A DNA stretch of 64,000 bases from Geobacter sp. (GTDB lineage Bacteria; Desulfobacterota; Desulfuromonadia; Geobacterales; DSM-12255), in NCBI GenBank assembly GCA_009684525.1, contig WKKR01000001.1, forward strand, positions 310,001-374,000, read 5' to 3'. The notes beneath the pieces were generated by a model. The model was given only the letters and a program-made list of their open reading frames with translations, was not told the DNA's origin and made no database searches. Positions 24,072 to 33,883 of the stretch are shown here, piece after piece. Positions within the stretch are counted from its first letter, which is position 1, and each line of letters starts with the position of its first letter. A program made the translations under genes and the position numbers.

Positions 24072-25874
24072 ATGTCGATAAACCGCATACGCAATTTTTC
24101 CATCATCGCTCACATAGATCACGGTAAATCAACCCTGGCGGATCGTCTGCTGGAGTATACCGGGGCGCTCTCAGACCGTGAAAAGCAGGATCAGTTCCTT
24201 GATAAAATGGACCTGGAACGCGAACGCGGCATCACCATCAAGGCCCAGACTGTCAGGCTCACCTACCATGCTGAGGATGGTAACGACTATATCCTCAACC
24301 TGATCGACACCCCAGGCCATGTGGACTTTACCTACGAGGTTTCCCGTTCGCTGGCTGCCTGCGAAGGGGGCCTGTTGGTCGTTGACGCCTCCCAGGGTGT
24401 TGAGGCGCAGACCCTGGCCAACGTCTACCTTGCTCTGGACAACAATCTTGAGGTCTTTCCGGTTCTCAACAAGATAGACCTCCCTGCTGCGGAACCGGAA
24501 CGGGTCATCAATGAGATCGAGGAGATCATCGGTCTCGATGCCCATGATGCAGTTCTTGCCAGTGCCAAGGAGGGGATCGGTACCCATGAGATCCTCGAAG
24601 AGATCGTCAAGAAAATCCCTGCCCCCACTGGTAATCCGGACGCACCGCTCAAGGCGCTGCTCTTCGATTCCTGGTACGATCAGTACCAGGGGGTGATTAT
24701 CCTGGTACGGATCTTTGACGGCACCCTGAAAAAGGGCGAAAAGATCCAGCTCATGTCGACCAACCGGGCTTATGAGGCGCTCAAGGTCGGTGTTTTTGCG
24801 CCGGTCATGCGAGAGGTTCCCCAGCTCTCGGCCGGGGAGGTCGGTTTCGTCATAGCAGGTATCAAGGACGTGGCCGATGCAAAGGTCGGCGATACGGTAA
24901 CCCTGCTGCATCGTCAGTGTGCCGCACCGCTGGCCGGGTTCAAAGAGGTAAAGCCGATGGTCTTTTCCGGCCTTTACCCGATCGACACGTCCCAGTATGA
25001 GCAGCTCCGCGATGCCCTCTCCAAACTGAAGCTGAACGACTCGTCCTTTTCCTATGAGCCGGAAACGTCGGTAGCGCTCGGTTTCGGTTTCCGTTGCGGC
25101 TTCCTCGGGCTTCTGCACATGGAGATCATCCAGGAGCGCCTGGAACGGGAATTCGGCCTCGACCTCATCACCACGGCACCCACTGTCGTCTACAGGGTCC
25201 ACCGCGTGACCGGAGAAGTGGTCACTATCGAAAGCGCCAACCAGCTCCCCGAGCAGCAGCACGTGGACTACCTCGAGGAGCCCTTCATCCTGGCCCATAT
25301 CCATGTCCCCAACGAATTCGTCGGTGGTATCCTGGCCCTGTGCGAGGACAAGCGCGGCGTGCAGCGGGAGATCAAGTATCTTACCCCGTCCCGGGTCATG
25401 ATCATCTACGAAATGCCGCTCAACGAGATCGTTCTTGATTTTTACGACCGGCTGAAATCGATTTCCAAGGGGTACGCTTCCCTGGATTACGAGCATCTCG
25501 ATTATCGCCAGAGCGATCTGGTCCGGATGAACATCATGATCAACGGTGAAGTGGTGGATGCGCTGTCGCTCATCATTCACAAGGACAAGGCATACTTCCG
25601 CGGCCGTGACCTGGTGGCGAAGATGAAGGAGCTGATCCCCCGGCAGATGTTCGAAGTGGCGATCCAGGCGGCCATCGGCAACAAGGTCATTGCCCGCGAA
25701 ACGGTCAAGGCGCTCCGTAAGGACGTGTTGGCCAAGTGTTACGGCGGTGATATCACCCGCAAGCGCAAGCTTCTGGAAAAGCAGAAGGAAGGAAAAAAGC
25801 GGATGAAGAATGTGGGGAACGTTGAACTCCCCCAGGAGGCATTCTTGGCCATTCTCAAGGTAGAGGACAAATAG
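24072..25874 (+). CDS. lepA: Elongation factor 4
   Basis: Ribosome-associated GTPase, 600 residues, full family length. G1 [16 protein letters not shown], the switch region with ERGITIK, G3 DTPGHVDF, G4 NKIDLP, and the LepA-specific C-terminal domain with [21 protein letters not shown]. Probably translated with lepB, which starts 12-21 bases later. The 582-residue minus-strand frame across it is a shadow. Confidence 0.97.
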   Translation: MSINRIRNFSIIAHIDHGKSTLADRLLEYTGALSDREKQDQFLDKMDLERERGITIKAQTVRLTYHAEDGNDYILNLIDTPGHVDFTYEVSRSLAACEGGLLVVDASQGVEAQTLANVYLALDNNLEVFPVLNKIDLPAAEPERVINEIEEIIGLDAHDAVLASAKEGIGTHEILEEIVKKIPAPTGNPDAPLKALLFDSWYDQYQGVIILVRIFDGTLKKGEKIQLMSTNRAYEALKVGVFAPVMREVPQLSAGEVGFVIAGIKDVADAKVGDTVTLLHRQCAAPLAGFKEVKPMVFSGLYPIDTSQYEQLRDALSKLKLNDSSFSYEPETSVALGFGFRCGFLGLLHMEIIQERLEREFGLDLITTAPTVVYRVHRVTGEVVTIESANQLPEQQHVDYLEEPFILAHIHVPNEFVGGILALCEDKRGVQREIKYLTPSRVMIIYEMPLNEIVLDFYDRLKSISKGYASLDYEHLDYRQSDLVRMNIMINGEVVDALSLIIHKDKAYFRGRDLVAKMKELIPRQMFEVAIQAAIGNKVIARETVKALRKDVLAKCYGGDITRKRKLLEKQKEGKKRMKNVGNVELPQEAFLAILKVEDK

Positions 25875-25895
25875 CTCACAAAGGAAATGGAGAGC

Positions 25896-26558
25896 ATGGG
25901 AGAACAGACCACGTACCAAACACGCAATGACTCAAGCCAGGAACCGGTAATAAAGAAGAAGCATATCGTCCGTGAGTATGCCGAGTCGATTGTTATTGCC
26001 ATCATCCTGGCTCTTATTATCCGAACCTTTATCGTTCAGGCGTTCAAGATTCCATCGGGATCAATGGAAGACACCCTGGCAATCGGCGACCATATTCTGG
26101 TGAACAAATTTATCTACGGTACCAAGATACCGTTTACGGACAAGAGGATTATCAAGCTGCGAGATCCGCGCCGTGGCGACGTGATCGTTTTCGAGTACCC
26201 CGAAGATCCGAGCAAGGATTTCATCAAGCGGGTCATCGGGACGCCCGGTGACGAGGTGCAGGTGATCAACAAACGGGTCTACGTTAACGGCAAGCTGTAC
26301 GACAATCCCCATGAGGTGCACAAGGAAAAGGAGGTCATCCCTTTCAGCCAGAACCCGCGGGACAATACCAAGATTATCAAGGTGCCGGAAAATTCATATT
26401 TTGTCATGGGAGACAACCGGGATCGCTCCTATGACAGTCGTTTCTGGGGTTTCGTCAAGATGGACAAGATCAAAGGTCTGGCTTTCATCAAATACTGGTC
26501 GTGGGATCGGGAAAATTTCCGGATCAGGTTCGGCAGTATCGGCAAACTGATCGACTGA
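25896..26558 (+). CDS. lepB: Signal peptidase I
   Basis: Membrane serine protease that removes signal peptides from secreted proteins. About 220 residues with one N-terminal membrane helix (SIVIAIILALIIRTFIV). The catalytic Ser is in FKIPSGSMEDTL and the Lys of the dyad is in DFIKRVIGTPGDEV, followed by YFVMGDNRDRSYDSRFWG. The start may be 25887 or 25896; AAGGA at 25881 suits 25896 better. Ends at a terminator. Confidence 0.95.
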   Translation: MGEQTTYQTRNDSSQEPVIKKKHIVREYAESIVIAIILALIIRTFIVQAFKIPSGSMEDTLAIGDHILVNKFIYGTKIPFTDKRIIKLRDPRRGDVIVFEYPEDPSKDFIKRVIGTPGDEVQVINKRVYVNGKLYDNPHEVHKEKEVIPFSQNPRDNTKIIKVPENSYFVMGDNRDRSYDSRFWGFVKMDKIKGLAFIKYWSWDRENFRIRFGSIGKLID

Positions 26559-26586
26559 TAAGCACAGTCGATCCCCGTTAACTCTA

Positions 26587-26620
26587 AAAGGTCGCCCGTG
26601 ATGTGGGCGGCCTTTTTTTG
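26587..26620 (+). terminator. Terminator after lepB
   Basis: Stem AAAGGTCGCCC / GGGCGGCCTTT (one G-T pair) with a 7-base loop, followed by TTTT. Confidence 0.85.
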
Positions 26621-26687
26621 TATCCGGGATCGTCAACGGTCGCGATTGGCTCTGTTCGGGGTGGAGGAGAAAACAAGATTCTGTATG

Positions 26688-26716
26688 AAAAAAAGGGCCG
26701 CTTGATCAAGCGGCCC
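26688..26716 (-). terminator. Terminator of the PEP-CTERM gene
   Basis: Perfect palindrome GGGCCGCTTG/ATCAAGCGGCCC (26695-26716); on the minus strand it is followed by seven T. Lies just past the PEP-CTERM stop. Confidence 0.85.
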
Positions 26717-26739
26717 TCAGACTGTAAATGCTCTCCCGG

Positions 26740-27276
26740 TTACTTCCGGATTCTTCTACGTCCCAAAGCAGCCAGGCCGAGGAAACCAGCGCCAAGGAGG
26801 ACAAAGGTTCCCGGTTCAGGGACAGGTGTCGCGTTGTCGAATTCGACGACATGGCTTAACTTGCCGATATTCTTGATGGTGTAGTCAGTGCCGAAACTAT
26901 CGTCAAGATTCAGCACAGCCCAATCCAGGCTTGCCTGGTTTTCGAACAGGAAATGGGTAATCGAGCCATTTGCGGTCTTGATCAGAAAGTACTCCGGAGA
27001 GTTGGCAAGATCCAGCGCATAGGTTCTCGCTTCTTCCTTGGTCTGCTTCCAGACACTCTCGGTAACGTCGTACTTGATCTCCCAGTCAACATCGGGGCCA
27101 AGTATGGACTTAACCCAGGCAAGCTCATAAGCATCGCCGGAGTTGCTCAGATAGGTGGATGCTTTCAGGGTATCCCTTGCGCCGACATCGGTACCGTCAC
27201 TCAGTGTCAGTGCCGATGCCGATGTTGCCGTCAACAGGGTGCAAAATGCCAAAACCGACAAGATTGAACGTTTCAT
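26740..27276 (-). CDS. PEP-CTERM sorting-domain exported protein
   Basis: 178 residues. Signal peptide (KRSILSVLAFCTLLTATSASA), a mature domain without a family that I recognise, and the C-terminal sorting signal VPEPGTFVLLGAGFLGLAALGRRR: the PEP motif, a hydrophobic helix and an Arg cluster. Such tails are processed by an EpsH-type exosortase during export, usually in species making exopolysaccharide. A consensus sigma-54 promoter lies about 60 bases upstream, matching the known link between PEP-CTERM genes and PrsR-type activators. No exosortase gene is in the window. Confidence 0.92.
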   Translation of the reverse strand: MKRSILSVLAFCTLLTATSASALTLSDGTDVGARDTLKASTYLSNSGDAYELAWVKSILGPDVDWEIKYDVTESVWKQTKEEARTYALDLANSPEYFLIKTANGSITHFLFENQASLDWAVLNLDDSFGTDYTIKNIGKLSHVVEFDNATPVPEPGTFVLLGAGFLGLAALGRRRIRK

Positions 27277-27338
27277 AACGTTGCCTCCACTTCATAACCT
27301 CACTGAATTGCCCGTCCATAATCGTCTTTCTACAAAAA

Positions 27339-27354
27339 AGCAAATCGTGTGCCA
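27339..27354 (-). promoter_or_regulatory. Sigma-54 promoter of the PEP-CTERM gene
   Basis: On the minus strand: TGGCAC (27354-27349), N5, TTGCT (27343-27339), an exact -24/-12 consensus. The start would be about 12 bases downstream, leaving a leader of roughly 50 bases with GGAGG before the ATG. It predicts control by an enhancer-binding activator. AT-rich sequence upstream to 27527 could hold its sites. Confidence 0.8.
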
Positions 27355-27527
27355 TGATATAATATATTGAAATTACTGGGTTATATCGATTGGGCAGCAA
27401 TTGAAATTTTTTTTTGTAAATTATTCCGACAGTAGAATACGCAATAAATCGGCAACTTGTCGAAATCACATAATCATATTTCCATATGCTGAGCAACTAT
27501 TGTAAATATGTCCGACAATGGGGATGA

Positions 27528-28574
27528 TTAAGGGCAGGAATTGCACCTGTCCGGAGCGATGGATGCTATTTCGTGGGATTTCTTGAGATAGAGAACCGGC
27601 GCACGATGGGTGGCTGCTGGTTTCATGAGCGATGGGCAATGGGGTGACGGGATTACCTTTTGCCGTACCGGGGACATAATCCGCTGGACCGTCTTCGCTA
27701 CGGCCTGTATGAAATCGTCCATGCGCCGGTCACCATGGGAGGTTCGACTGATAACCAGGGAGCGGAATCGCTGGTGGTTGAACCCTTTTACCGTGTGTGC
27801 CCGCAACGAACCATTGGCGATCTCATCGTTTACCAGCAAACGAGACACATGTGCAATGCATGGTTCCGCCAGTACCGTCTGCTTGATGAGGTTTGGGTCG
27901 TCGAGATTGATGACGCCCCTGAAATCTTCAATCGTCTTGCCGAACAGGGCAAGGTTTGCTGCCAGTTGTTCGGTGGTATTTGCTCCTTCCTTTCTCAACA
28001 CCAGTTGATGTCGCAACAGCTTTGACAGTTCCAGTTCCTCACTTTTGAGTCCCAATTTTGCGTTGCTGACAAAAACTACTTCGTCATTTGGCAGGGGTAT
28101 TACGTTAAATGGCTCGGTTCTGAGAGGGCTAAAATGCTCGACGGCTATGACGTTGTACTCCGCTTCGCGCAAACCTTGTAAGGCGGTTGCTGTTGTGGAA
28201 TGCCGGCACTTGAAGTCCAGGGAGTCACTTTTCGGCAATATGTGCTCACGGAGAATTCTTGGAAGAAACAGGGTGGCAAAACAGGGCGAGCAGCAAAAGG
28301 ATATGTTGCACTTCAGTGGAAGCATCTTTAGGGCGCCAAAAAGCTCCTTCTCCTGATCGATAATGACTCTGGCCTTTTGCTGCACCAGTTCGCCCGCCAT
28401 GGTCGGGACGATGACACCTCCTGAACGGTCGAGAAGGGTATAACCATATCTCCCCTCCATCAGTTTGATCCGCTGTGATACTGCCGATTGGGTGATACAG
28501 AGGCAATCAGCAGCGCGGGAGAAGCTGCCGGTTTCTATTACTGCAAGTAACGTTTTGAGATAGAGTGTATCCAT
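27528..28574 (-). CDS. LysR-family transcriptional regulator
   Basis: 348 residues. N-terminal winged HTH (LLAVIETGSFSRAADCLCITQSAVSQRIKLMEGRYGYTLL) followed by a co-inducer domain. The last ~35 residues (from SPVRQKV, with ending CNSCP) extend past the usual LysR length of about 300. It lies between the PEP-CTERM gene and the first LVIVD gene; its targets and inducer are unknown. The intergenic 28575-28829 is AT-rich and contains only the hairpin below. Confidence 0.9.
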   Translation of the reverse strand: MDTLYLKTLLAVIETGSFSRAADCLCITQSAVSQRIKLMEGRYGYTLLDRSGGVIVPTMAGELVQQKARVIIDQEKELFGALKMLPLKCNISFCCSPCFATLFLPRILREHILPKSDSLDFKCRHSTTATALQGLREAEYNVIAVEHFSPLRTEPFNVIPLPNDEVVFVSNAKLGLKSEELELSKLLRHQLVLRKEGANTTEQLAANLALFGKTIEDFRGVINLDDPNLIKQTVLAEPCIAHVSRLLVNDEIANGSLRAHTVKGFNHQRFRSLVISRTSHGDRRMDDFIQAVAKTVQRIMSPVRQKVIPSPHCPSLMKPAATHRAPVLYLKKSHEIASIAPDRCNSCP

Positions 28575-28774
28575 GTGTTAACTCGATCATGAAATTGTTG
28601 TAATTCTGTTCGGTAATAGTTCGTGTCCATTTGGTGTTTTTAGAAGGCTACGAATTGGTTAGGCCGGGTTAATTATACAATATTCATGCCAAATTAATTA
28701 TGATGAAATGGTGTTTAGGAGATTCCGGATAGAGTAGCCTGCCAGGATATCGAATCTCTATGGGCAGCACAAAC

Positions 28775-28812
28775 CGGATAACGGCCCTGCATCCCTGCAG
28801 GGCCGTTATCCG
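28775..28812 (-). terminator. Long perfect hairpin after the first LVIVD gene
   Basis: 17-base perfect arms (28775-28791 and 28796-28812) around loop TCCC, 18 bases past the stop of the LVIVD gene. It lacks a clear T-run on the minus strand, so it may protect the 3' end rather than terminate. Confidence 0.6.
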
Positions 28813-28829
28813 CCGGAGTGATACGAACG

Positions 28830-31800
28830 TTACTTGAAGAAGACCATTCCGCCGGAACCGTCGGAGACATACAGACGACCGTTGGAGAGGGCAACATCCG
28901 TTGCTTCTGCTGCGGTGTCCGTGCGGGACACGAGAACAGGTGCTGCCGGATTGGTGTAGTCAATCTTGAGCAGACCTGCCTCGCCATACGCTACGTACAG
29001 GTTCAGTTTGTTGTTCTGCAGGGTGTGCTTCATACGGACGGCTCCGCCTGCAACGGTTTCATACCCAACGGTTTCGTCCAGTGCGAAACGACCCAGTGCC
29101 GCAGGCCGGTAATCATAGACGACTGTGCCGTCGAGGTTTTTGAGGAATATCTCGGTAGGATCGACTCCCACCGGTACTGCTGCGATCAGATCGGCTAAGG
29201 AATAGCAGACCACGCCGAATGAGTCGTAGCTGAGGTAGGCCTTGTCACCGATTACCTTGACGTCGATGGCCTGACCATCGGCTACGCCGATGTCGCCGTC
29301 TTCGATCTTTATCGGCTCGAAGACCTTGATGAGCTTCATATTGGTCATGTCGGTGACATCAGCCACGCCGATGCCGTACGGACCGGCTGCTACAACGGCG
29401 TAGAGCTTGCTGTCAGCGGGATTTTGCCACAACTCGATGCCGGAAGCGGTACCGAGCAGCGGATCACCCTTATTGGCGCCGATATTGGCCACATAGAAGC
29501 CGCTGTTGGCTGTCGATGGATCTTTGCTGACATCGTAGATGGTGATTCCATTGGGACCGTCGGCCACATAGGCGTAGTTGCCGCGGAACTCAACGTCGTA
29601 CGCCTTGTCCTGGAAGGGGAGGGATTTGACGGTGAAGTCCGAGTTGTGCTCGAATATATCGTTACGTTGCAGTTTCATCAATAACGGTGCTCCGACCTGG
29701 CCTATACCTGCTTCTACCTGATCGATGGGAACGCCGCGCATGCCGTTGCCTATGCACTGAGCCCAAGTGGTACCGCGCGACAGGTCGATGACGTTACGGG
29801 CAGTGTGGGAGGCAGGATAGATGGTTTCGCCGTTGTAAATTTCAGGGTACTCATCCTGGAGGGTGTTTGCCACCAGATGAACGCTGTCCGTGGGATATCC
29901 GGCAGCATCGAGCAGATTGAAGGCCAGTACCCCTTTGGGGCCGTTGGAAAGGTAGAGGTAGTTGTCGGATGCCGAAATGCCGTTACCGTTGCCGATGGAA
30001 ATCGGTTGGGTGGCTGAACCGTCGACGGCGGCGCCGATTTCGTCGGTGGTGGGGAAGAAGACGAGAATCGAGAAGCGATCGCTCATGGCCGTTGTGGTGA
30101 GGCTTTTCACGTCGACGAAGACGAACCCGCCGGCACTGGAGGCTTCAAGCACGTCGATGTTGCCGGCGGCGGTAAGCGACAGAGGCTCGTTGAGGAGCAG
30201 GGTGTAGCCGTGGCCGTTCAACTCTGCTGTCGCCAGCAGACAAGGTGCCTGGTAGAAAGCCCACGGAAGCGACTCGTTGTCGAGCGGGTCCCAGGGGCTC
30301 ATGTCGTAAGAGATAATGTCCTCATAGTCAGGGACATTGTCGTTGGCCACGTTGTTGGTGTTGTTGCTGTAAGGTGGAGTCGGTCCATGCCAGGACAGAT
30401 CAGGCGTTGCGGCGTTATCGAGGATGACCAGGCCGGCGAAGTGGTCGGTCAAAAAGACCTGGTTACCAGAAACGCGCACCCCGGTTACGCCAGACTCTTT
30501 CAACATCCCAGCCCCTTCGTAGGGAAGGATGCTCGCAGGGGTGCTGCCGGTTTCATACGGTCCGTTGACCGGTACTGCTGGGAAGTAGCCGAGATAGGAA
30601 GGTGAAGCCGGATTGGTAACATCCACCGCCACCACGCCGCCCAGTGAATAGGCAATATAGGCGATGGTACGTGTGCCCTGGACAGCAATGGCCACATCCT
30701 GTGCCTTGTAGTACCAGAAACCGTTGCGGGCAAAGTCGGCATACGGAGTAAGGCCGCTGCCAGTGCCTTTCATGACGACGAGGATTTCATACTGGACCTG
30801 GCGGTAATCGGGCATGCCGGTGAAGTCATCCAGGTAGAGATCATTGGTGGTCGTATCTATTCCGACGCTCTGGGTAATGGACATGGCGCCGAAATAGTCT
30901 TCGATTCTGGCAGAGTCGGTGTACAGGTTGTAGCGGCCGATCCAGGCAAGGGATGCGGCATTGTAGATGTTCATGCCAAGCGCGCCGAGGCTCGCATAGA
31001 GCTTGTCGTTGACGAGCTTGATGCCGATCGGCCCGCCCCAGGGGTTTTCGCCGGCATACTGGAGGGTGTAGAGCTCCGTATCGATCAGGAGGGTGCCGTC
31101 TGCTTCTACCGTGCCATTGATCAGGTTTGTCAGGGCGGTCTTGTGGATGCCGAAGCCGTAATCTGCGATCCAGAGGGATGTGCCGTCGGTTTCAGTGGCA
31201 GTGATGGGGGCAGTGGTGCTCTGGATGACCTGGTCGGGCCATATGGTGCCGCCGGTATCGGTAAAGGTGATACCTGATTGATAGTAGTTGACGGGAAGCG
31301 TCCTGATCAGGGTCGGGAGTGTCGGGTTGGTGATGTCGACTGCGGCGATGCCTGATGGCCCGCAGGAAACGATGGCGTAGACGATGCTGTTGTAGGTAAC
31401 CACGTCGATATCGAAGATAAATCCGGGAAGAACAACGGAGTAGACGCTTCCCTTGGTTGTTCCGACCGGGGTGAGCTTCAGGACGTTACCGACGTTGAAT
31501 GCGCTCCAGGTGGCACCGCCGTAGGTAAACTTGGCGATTGCGGTTGTCGAGCCGCCGATCTGGACATTTGGCCCAAGGAAGGGATAGATGTCAACCGGTT
31601 GGACGGCAACTGTTACATCCCTGGAAGCAGGAACGCCGTCGGTTCCGGTCACGGTAAGGCGGAAGACCAGATCGCTCTCGGCTGCTACATCCAGGGTACT
31701 GACAGATGCAGAGGCTGCGGTGGCAGAGGTGGCGGTCAGTGGCACTTTTGGTCCGGACACTTGACTCCACTGGTAGCTCGCGATCGTTCCGCTTATCGTT

Positions 31801-32468
31801 GCTGCGAGATTAACGGTGGTGGCTGCATGTTCGGCAAAGGAGGTCGGGGAAGCAGTAAGGTTGCTGACGGCTGCGCTAGCAGAAACCATGCTGAAATTGA
31901 GAGTTGTCGTGGCATTGGCAGTAATGGCGGCTGACTTACTCTGGACTGTATAACCGCTGGCAGTGCATTTTACAGTGTAACTTCCCGCAGTTATGCTGGA
32001 GATGGTGTATTTGCCGAGCGAGTCGGTTGTGGCGGTGTAGCCGCCGGTCGTGGTGGCGATACTCGCTCCGGCGATGGCGGTTCCGCCCGCATTGGTAACG
32101 GTCCCGGTCAGGGTGCCGGTGGTGACCGTTGCCCTGGTCAGGGCGAAATTGAGGGTGGTACGTGTTCCTGATTTGATGACTGCGGAAGCGGTCGCAGAGT
32201 TGTACCCGGTGGCACTGCAGGTTACGGTGTAGGTTGCCGGCGGCAGCGACATGGTGTAGGTGCCGGTCGATGTGGATGTAGCCGTGTATGTGCCGGTACT
32301 TGCAACCGCTTTGATGGTTGCTCCGGGAATTGCGGTTTTGGAACCTGAGATGGTAACCTTACCCGTCATCGTTCCGTTGGCCGCGTAACTGCACACGCCC
32401 GTGAGGAGCAGGGTGCCGACAAGACTGAGGAGAATGGTAATCCACCTCGAAATGTTTTTTTTCTTCAT
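28830..32468 (-). CDS. Giant exported LVIVD-repeat protein (first paralog)
   Basis: 1212 residues from ATG 32468 (MKKKNISRWITILLSLVGTLLLTGV, signal peptide). Domain order: two carboxypeptidase-regulatory-like beta domains (TGKVTISGSKTAIPGATIKAVAS; TGTVTNAGGTAIAGASIATTT), a PKD/REJ-like segment (SYQWSQVSGPKVPLTA), then ~900 residues of LVIVD-type beta-propeller repeats (for example VDITNPTLPTLIRTL, VDVTNPASPSYLGYF, VADGPNGITIYDVSKD). A surface or periplasmic binding role is likely. No Cys-rich heme motifs were seen. A second paralog of similar build lies at 34435-38109. The start at 32516 would add 16 residues without a signal. Confidence 0.85.
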   Translation of the reverse strand: MKKKNISRWITILLSLVGTLLLTGVCSYAANGTMTGKVTISGSKTAIPGATIKAVASTGTYTATSTSTGTYTMSLPPATYTVTCSATGYNSATASAVIKSGTRTTLNFALTRATVTTGTLTGTVTNAGGTAIAGASIATTTGGYTATTDSLGKYTISSITAGSYTVKCTASGYTVQSKSAAITANATTTLNFSMVSASAAVSNLTASPTSFAEHAATTVNLAATISGTIASYQWSQVSGPKVPLTATSATAASASVSTLDVAAESDLVFRLTVTGTDGVPASRDVTVAVQPVDIYPFLGPNVQIGGSTTAIAKFTYGGATWSAFNVGNVLKLTPVGTTKGSVYSVVLPGFIFDIDVVTYNSIVYAIVSCGPSGIAAVDITNPTLPTLIRTLPVNYYQSGITFTDTGGTIWPDQVIQSTTAPITATETDGTSLWIADYGFGIHKTALTNLINGTVEADGTLLIDTELYTLQYAGENPWGGPIGIKLVNDKLYASLGALGMNIYNAASLAWIGRYNLYTDSARIEDYFGAMSITQSVGIDTTTNDLYLDDFTGMPDYRQVQYEILVVMKGTGSGLTPYADFARNGFWYYKAQDVAIAVQGTRTIAYIAYSLGGVVAVDVTNPASPSYLGYFPAVPVNGPYETGSTPASILPYEGAGMLKESGVTGVRVSGNQVFLTDHFAGLVILDNAATPDLSWHGPTPPYSNNTNNVANDNVPDYEDIISYDMSPWDPLDNESLPWAFYQAPCLLATAELNGHGYTLLLNEPLSLTAAGNIDVLEASSAGGFVFVDVKSLTTTAMSDRFSILVFFPTTDEIGAAVDGSATQPISIGNGNGISASDNYLYLSNGPKGVLAFNLLDAAGYPTDSVHLVANTLQDEYPEIYNGETIYPASHTARNVIDLSRGTTWAQCIGNGMRGVPIDQVEAGIGQVGAPLLMKLQRNDIFEHNSDFTVKSLPFQDKAYDVEFRGNYAYVADGPNGITIYDVSKDPSTANSGFYVANIGANKGDPLLGTASGIELWQNPADSKLYAVVAAGPYGIGVADVTDMTNMKLIKVFEPIKIEDGDIGVADGQAIDVKVIGDKAYLSYDSFGVVCYSLADLIAAVPVGVDPTEIFLKNLDGTVVYDYRPAALGRFALDETVGYETVAGGAVRMKHTLQNNKLNLYVAYGEAGLLKIDYTNPAAPVLVSRTDTAAEATDVALSNGRLYVSDGSGGMVFFK

Positions 32469-32781
32469 AGAACCCCCATACATGTTCAGAGCTGCATCAG
32501 AATATTGCTTGGGCATTGGGCGTAGATCGACGGTCAGATATCCTCCTTTCGTGGCAATAGATTGTACATGCGGGATTGGTGGGAGCTGGCACGAATGTGC
32601 CGCACCGTTTCGGGATAATCCCTGCAGTCGATACCGGAAGTGGCATCGGCAAGGATTATCTGGCCGGAAAGGCTACTATTGTTGAGGCGGTGTTGTTTGT
32701 TGCGGAAAAGGGACATGGTGCCCATTGTAGGGCACCATCGTGATATGATGAAGATACGATAACCGGCGATGTGGACGGTTT
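32469..32781. other. 313-base intergenic stretch upstream of first LVIVD gene
   Basis: Carries the hairpin at 32715-32738 and a small imperfect inverted repeat GGCAC-GAAT-GTGCC near 32588-32601. A 63-codon minus frame (32534-32725) lacks a Shine-Dalgarno and is not called. I saw no riboswitch signature. Confidence 0.5.
32715..32738. repeat. Perfect inverted repeat downstream of the HTH gene
   Basis: ATGGTGCCC (32715-32723), 6 bases, GGGCACCAT (32730-32738). It lies 44 bases past the stop of the excisionase-like gene and 250 bases before the LVIVD start. It could be a terminator without T-run or an operator. Confidence 0.5.
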
Positions 32782-32991
32782 TTATTGTTCGTTGTCAAGA
32801 AGTCCTGCCTGTTCGAAGACCTGCACACTTTCAACCGAAACTCTCAGCCCGCGGGAACCCACGGCCCTGTCGGGATGCCATGCCTTGAGCCGTCCGAGCT
32901 GGACCAGTTCGTAGACATAGGACCGAGAGAGGCTGAAGTACTGAGCAACCTCCGGTACGGTCATGTATTTTTTTATGTTTCCGCTTTTCAT
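32782..32991 (-). CDS. Excisionase/MerR-type helix-turn-helix protein
   Basis: 69 residues with the HTH_17 signature MTVPEVAQYFSLSRSYVYELVQLGRLKAWHPDRAVGSRGLRV. Such proteins occur as phage/plasmid excisionases and as small regulators. No integrase or attachment site was seen nearby, so a regulator of the neighbouring exported-protein genes is possible. It lies between the two LVIVD paralogs. The stretch 32992-33274 upstream holds nothing that I can name. Confidence 0.8.
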   Translation of the reverse strand: MKSGNIKKYMTVPEVAQYFSLSRSYVYELVQLGRLKAWHPDRAVGSRGLRVSVESVQVFEQAGLLDNEQ

Positions 32992-33274
32992 CTCTGCAAC
33001 CCTCTCCCTGATCCGCCTGAAAGGCGGGTATTCATTCTTTCCCCCATGTCACATGGCACCATAGAAATAGCTGCGCTTACCGTGAGAACCAGACGGGTTT
33101 CGACTTCCCGTCAGAGCTCGGTTGATGAATAGTCCGTTCGGGGACATATCCCGTCATGTGCACAACCGTGCATTTGACGGCACATGCACGTTCCGGCTGT
33201 GCAACATGGCGTACAGCCGAAACAACGGCCCTGAAGGGGAATATTCTCGGTGCTCGGGTAAACCCAGGCAAGTT

Positions 33275-33883
33275 TCAGGCAGCTACGTGATGTTCTGGAG
33301 GCGGGGTGGGTGGGTTGGCAGTATGTGATGGTAGACGGGCAGGAAGTTCACCGTAATGGATGTCATTCTGTTCTGTCGGAAAGAAGCCGCAGAATTGATA
33401 GGGCACGAGGTCGATTTTGCTGATACAGGTGAGCGATAGCTGTGTTCCGTTGTCGCATGGGCAACCACACCTGTAGACCGTTTTTGGGCGTGATCTGTCG
33501 TCAACATCCCGTTGTGACTGGGGGAGTTCATCGGACGTACAGCAGGGCTGTTCGTCAGGTTGTGCGTCATCGGGGCAACACGACATTTTATCAGGTGTAG
33601 AAGGAGACGGATCCTCAGAGCAGCAGTCGTTTATCGTTTCTGAGACGGGTATCGCCGCTGCGATCCGTTTTTGCCAGCAACAGCAGGTGTGATTGGCGCG
33701 TCTCTCCGGTGCGCATCCGTCAATCTCACAATCGCCCGTGCATTGTCCAGTGACGGCATGGGCGATCACGGAGGTATGCAGGGTGATTGGAGCTAACGGA
33801 CTCATGGCGATAAGCGTATAGAGCAGCACCAGTACCGTTGCTCTGGCAGTTCGAGAGGAGTTGGGGCGAAGAGTTGGTAACAT
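33275..33883 (-). CDS. Cysteine-rich exported protein
   Basis: 202 residues with an N-terminal membrane/signal segment (ATVLVLLYTLIAMSPLAPITLHTSVIAHA). The rest has 17 cysteines, several in doublets (CCCW, DCC, SCC, PCC) and CGCPC, and is rich in Asp/Glu/Pro. This looks like a metal-binding or disulfide-rich periplasmic protein; I do not recognise a family. ATG 33883 has AAGGAG 9 bases upstream. A leader hairpin lies between its likely promoter and the start codon. It is not related to the LVIVD genes around it. Confidence 0.7.
   Translation of the reverse strand: MLPTLRPNSSRTARATVLVLLYTLIAMSPLAPITLHTSVIAHAVTGQCTGDCEIDGCAPERRANHTCCCWQKRIAAAIPVSETINDCCSEDPSPSTPDKMSCCPDDAQPDEQPCCTSDELPQSQRDVDDRSRPKTVYRCGCPCDNGTQLSLTCISKIDLVPYQFCGFFPTEQNDIHYGELPARLPSHTANPPTPPPEHHVAA

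Noticed and set aside
24171-25919. 582-codon minus-strand frame
   Set aside because: Lies wholly on the opposite strand of lepA, which has all its GTPase motifs; shadow of a GC-rich gene.
32534-32725. 63-codon minus frame upstream of the first LVIVD gene
   Set aside because: No Shine-Dalgarno, no similarity, lies over a hairpin; more likely leader sequence.
32469-32781. Possible c-di-GMP (GEMM) riboswitch before the LVIVD and cytochrome genes
   Set aside because: I looked for the conserved GGGCAAA/CGCAAAGCC-type core on both strands in these leaders and did not find it.
32782-32991. Excisionase-like gene as evidence of a phage or integrative element
   Set aside because: No integrase, attachment repeats or phage genes nearby; such HTH proteins are also ordinary regulators.
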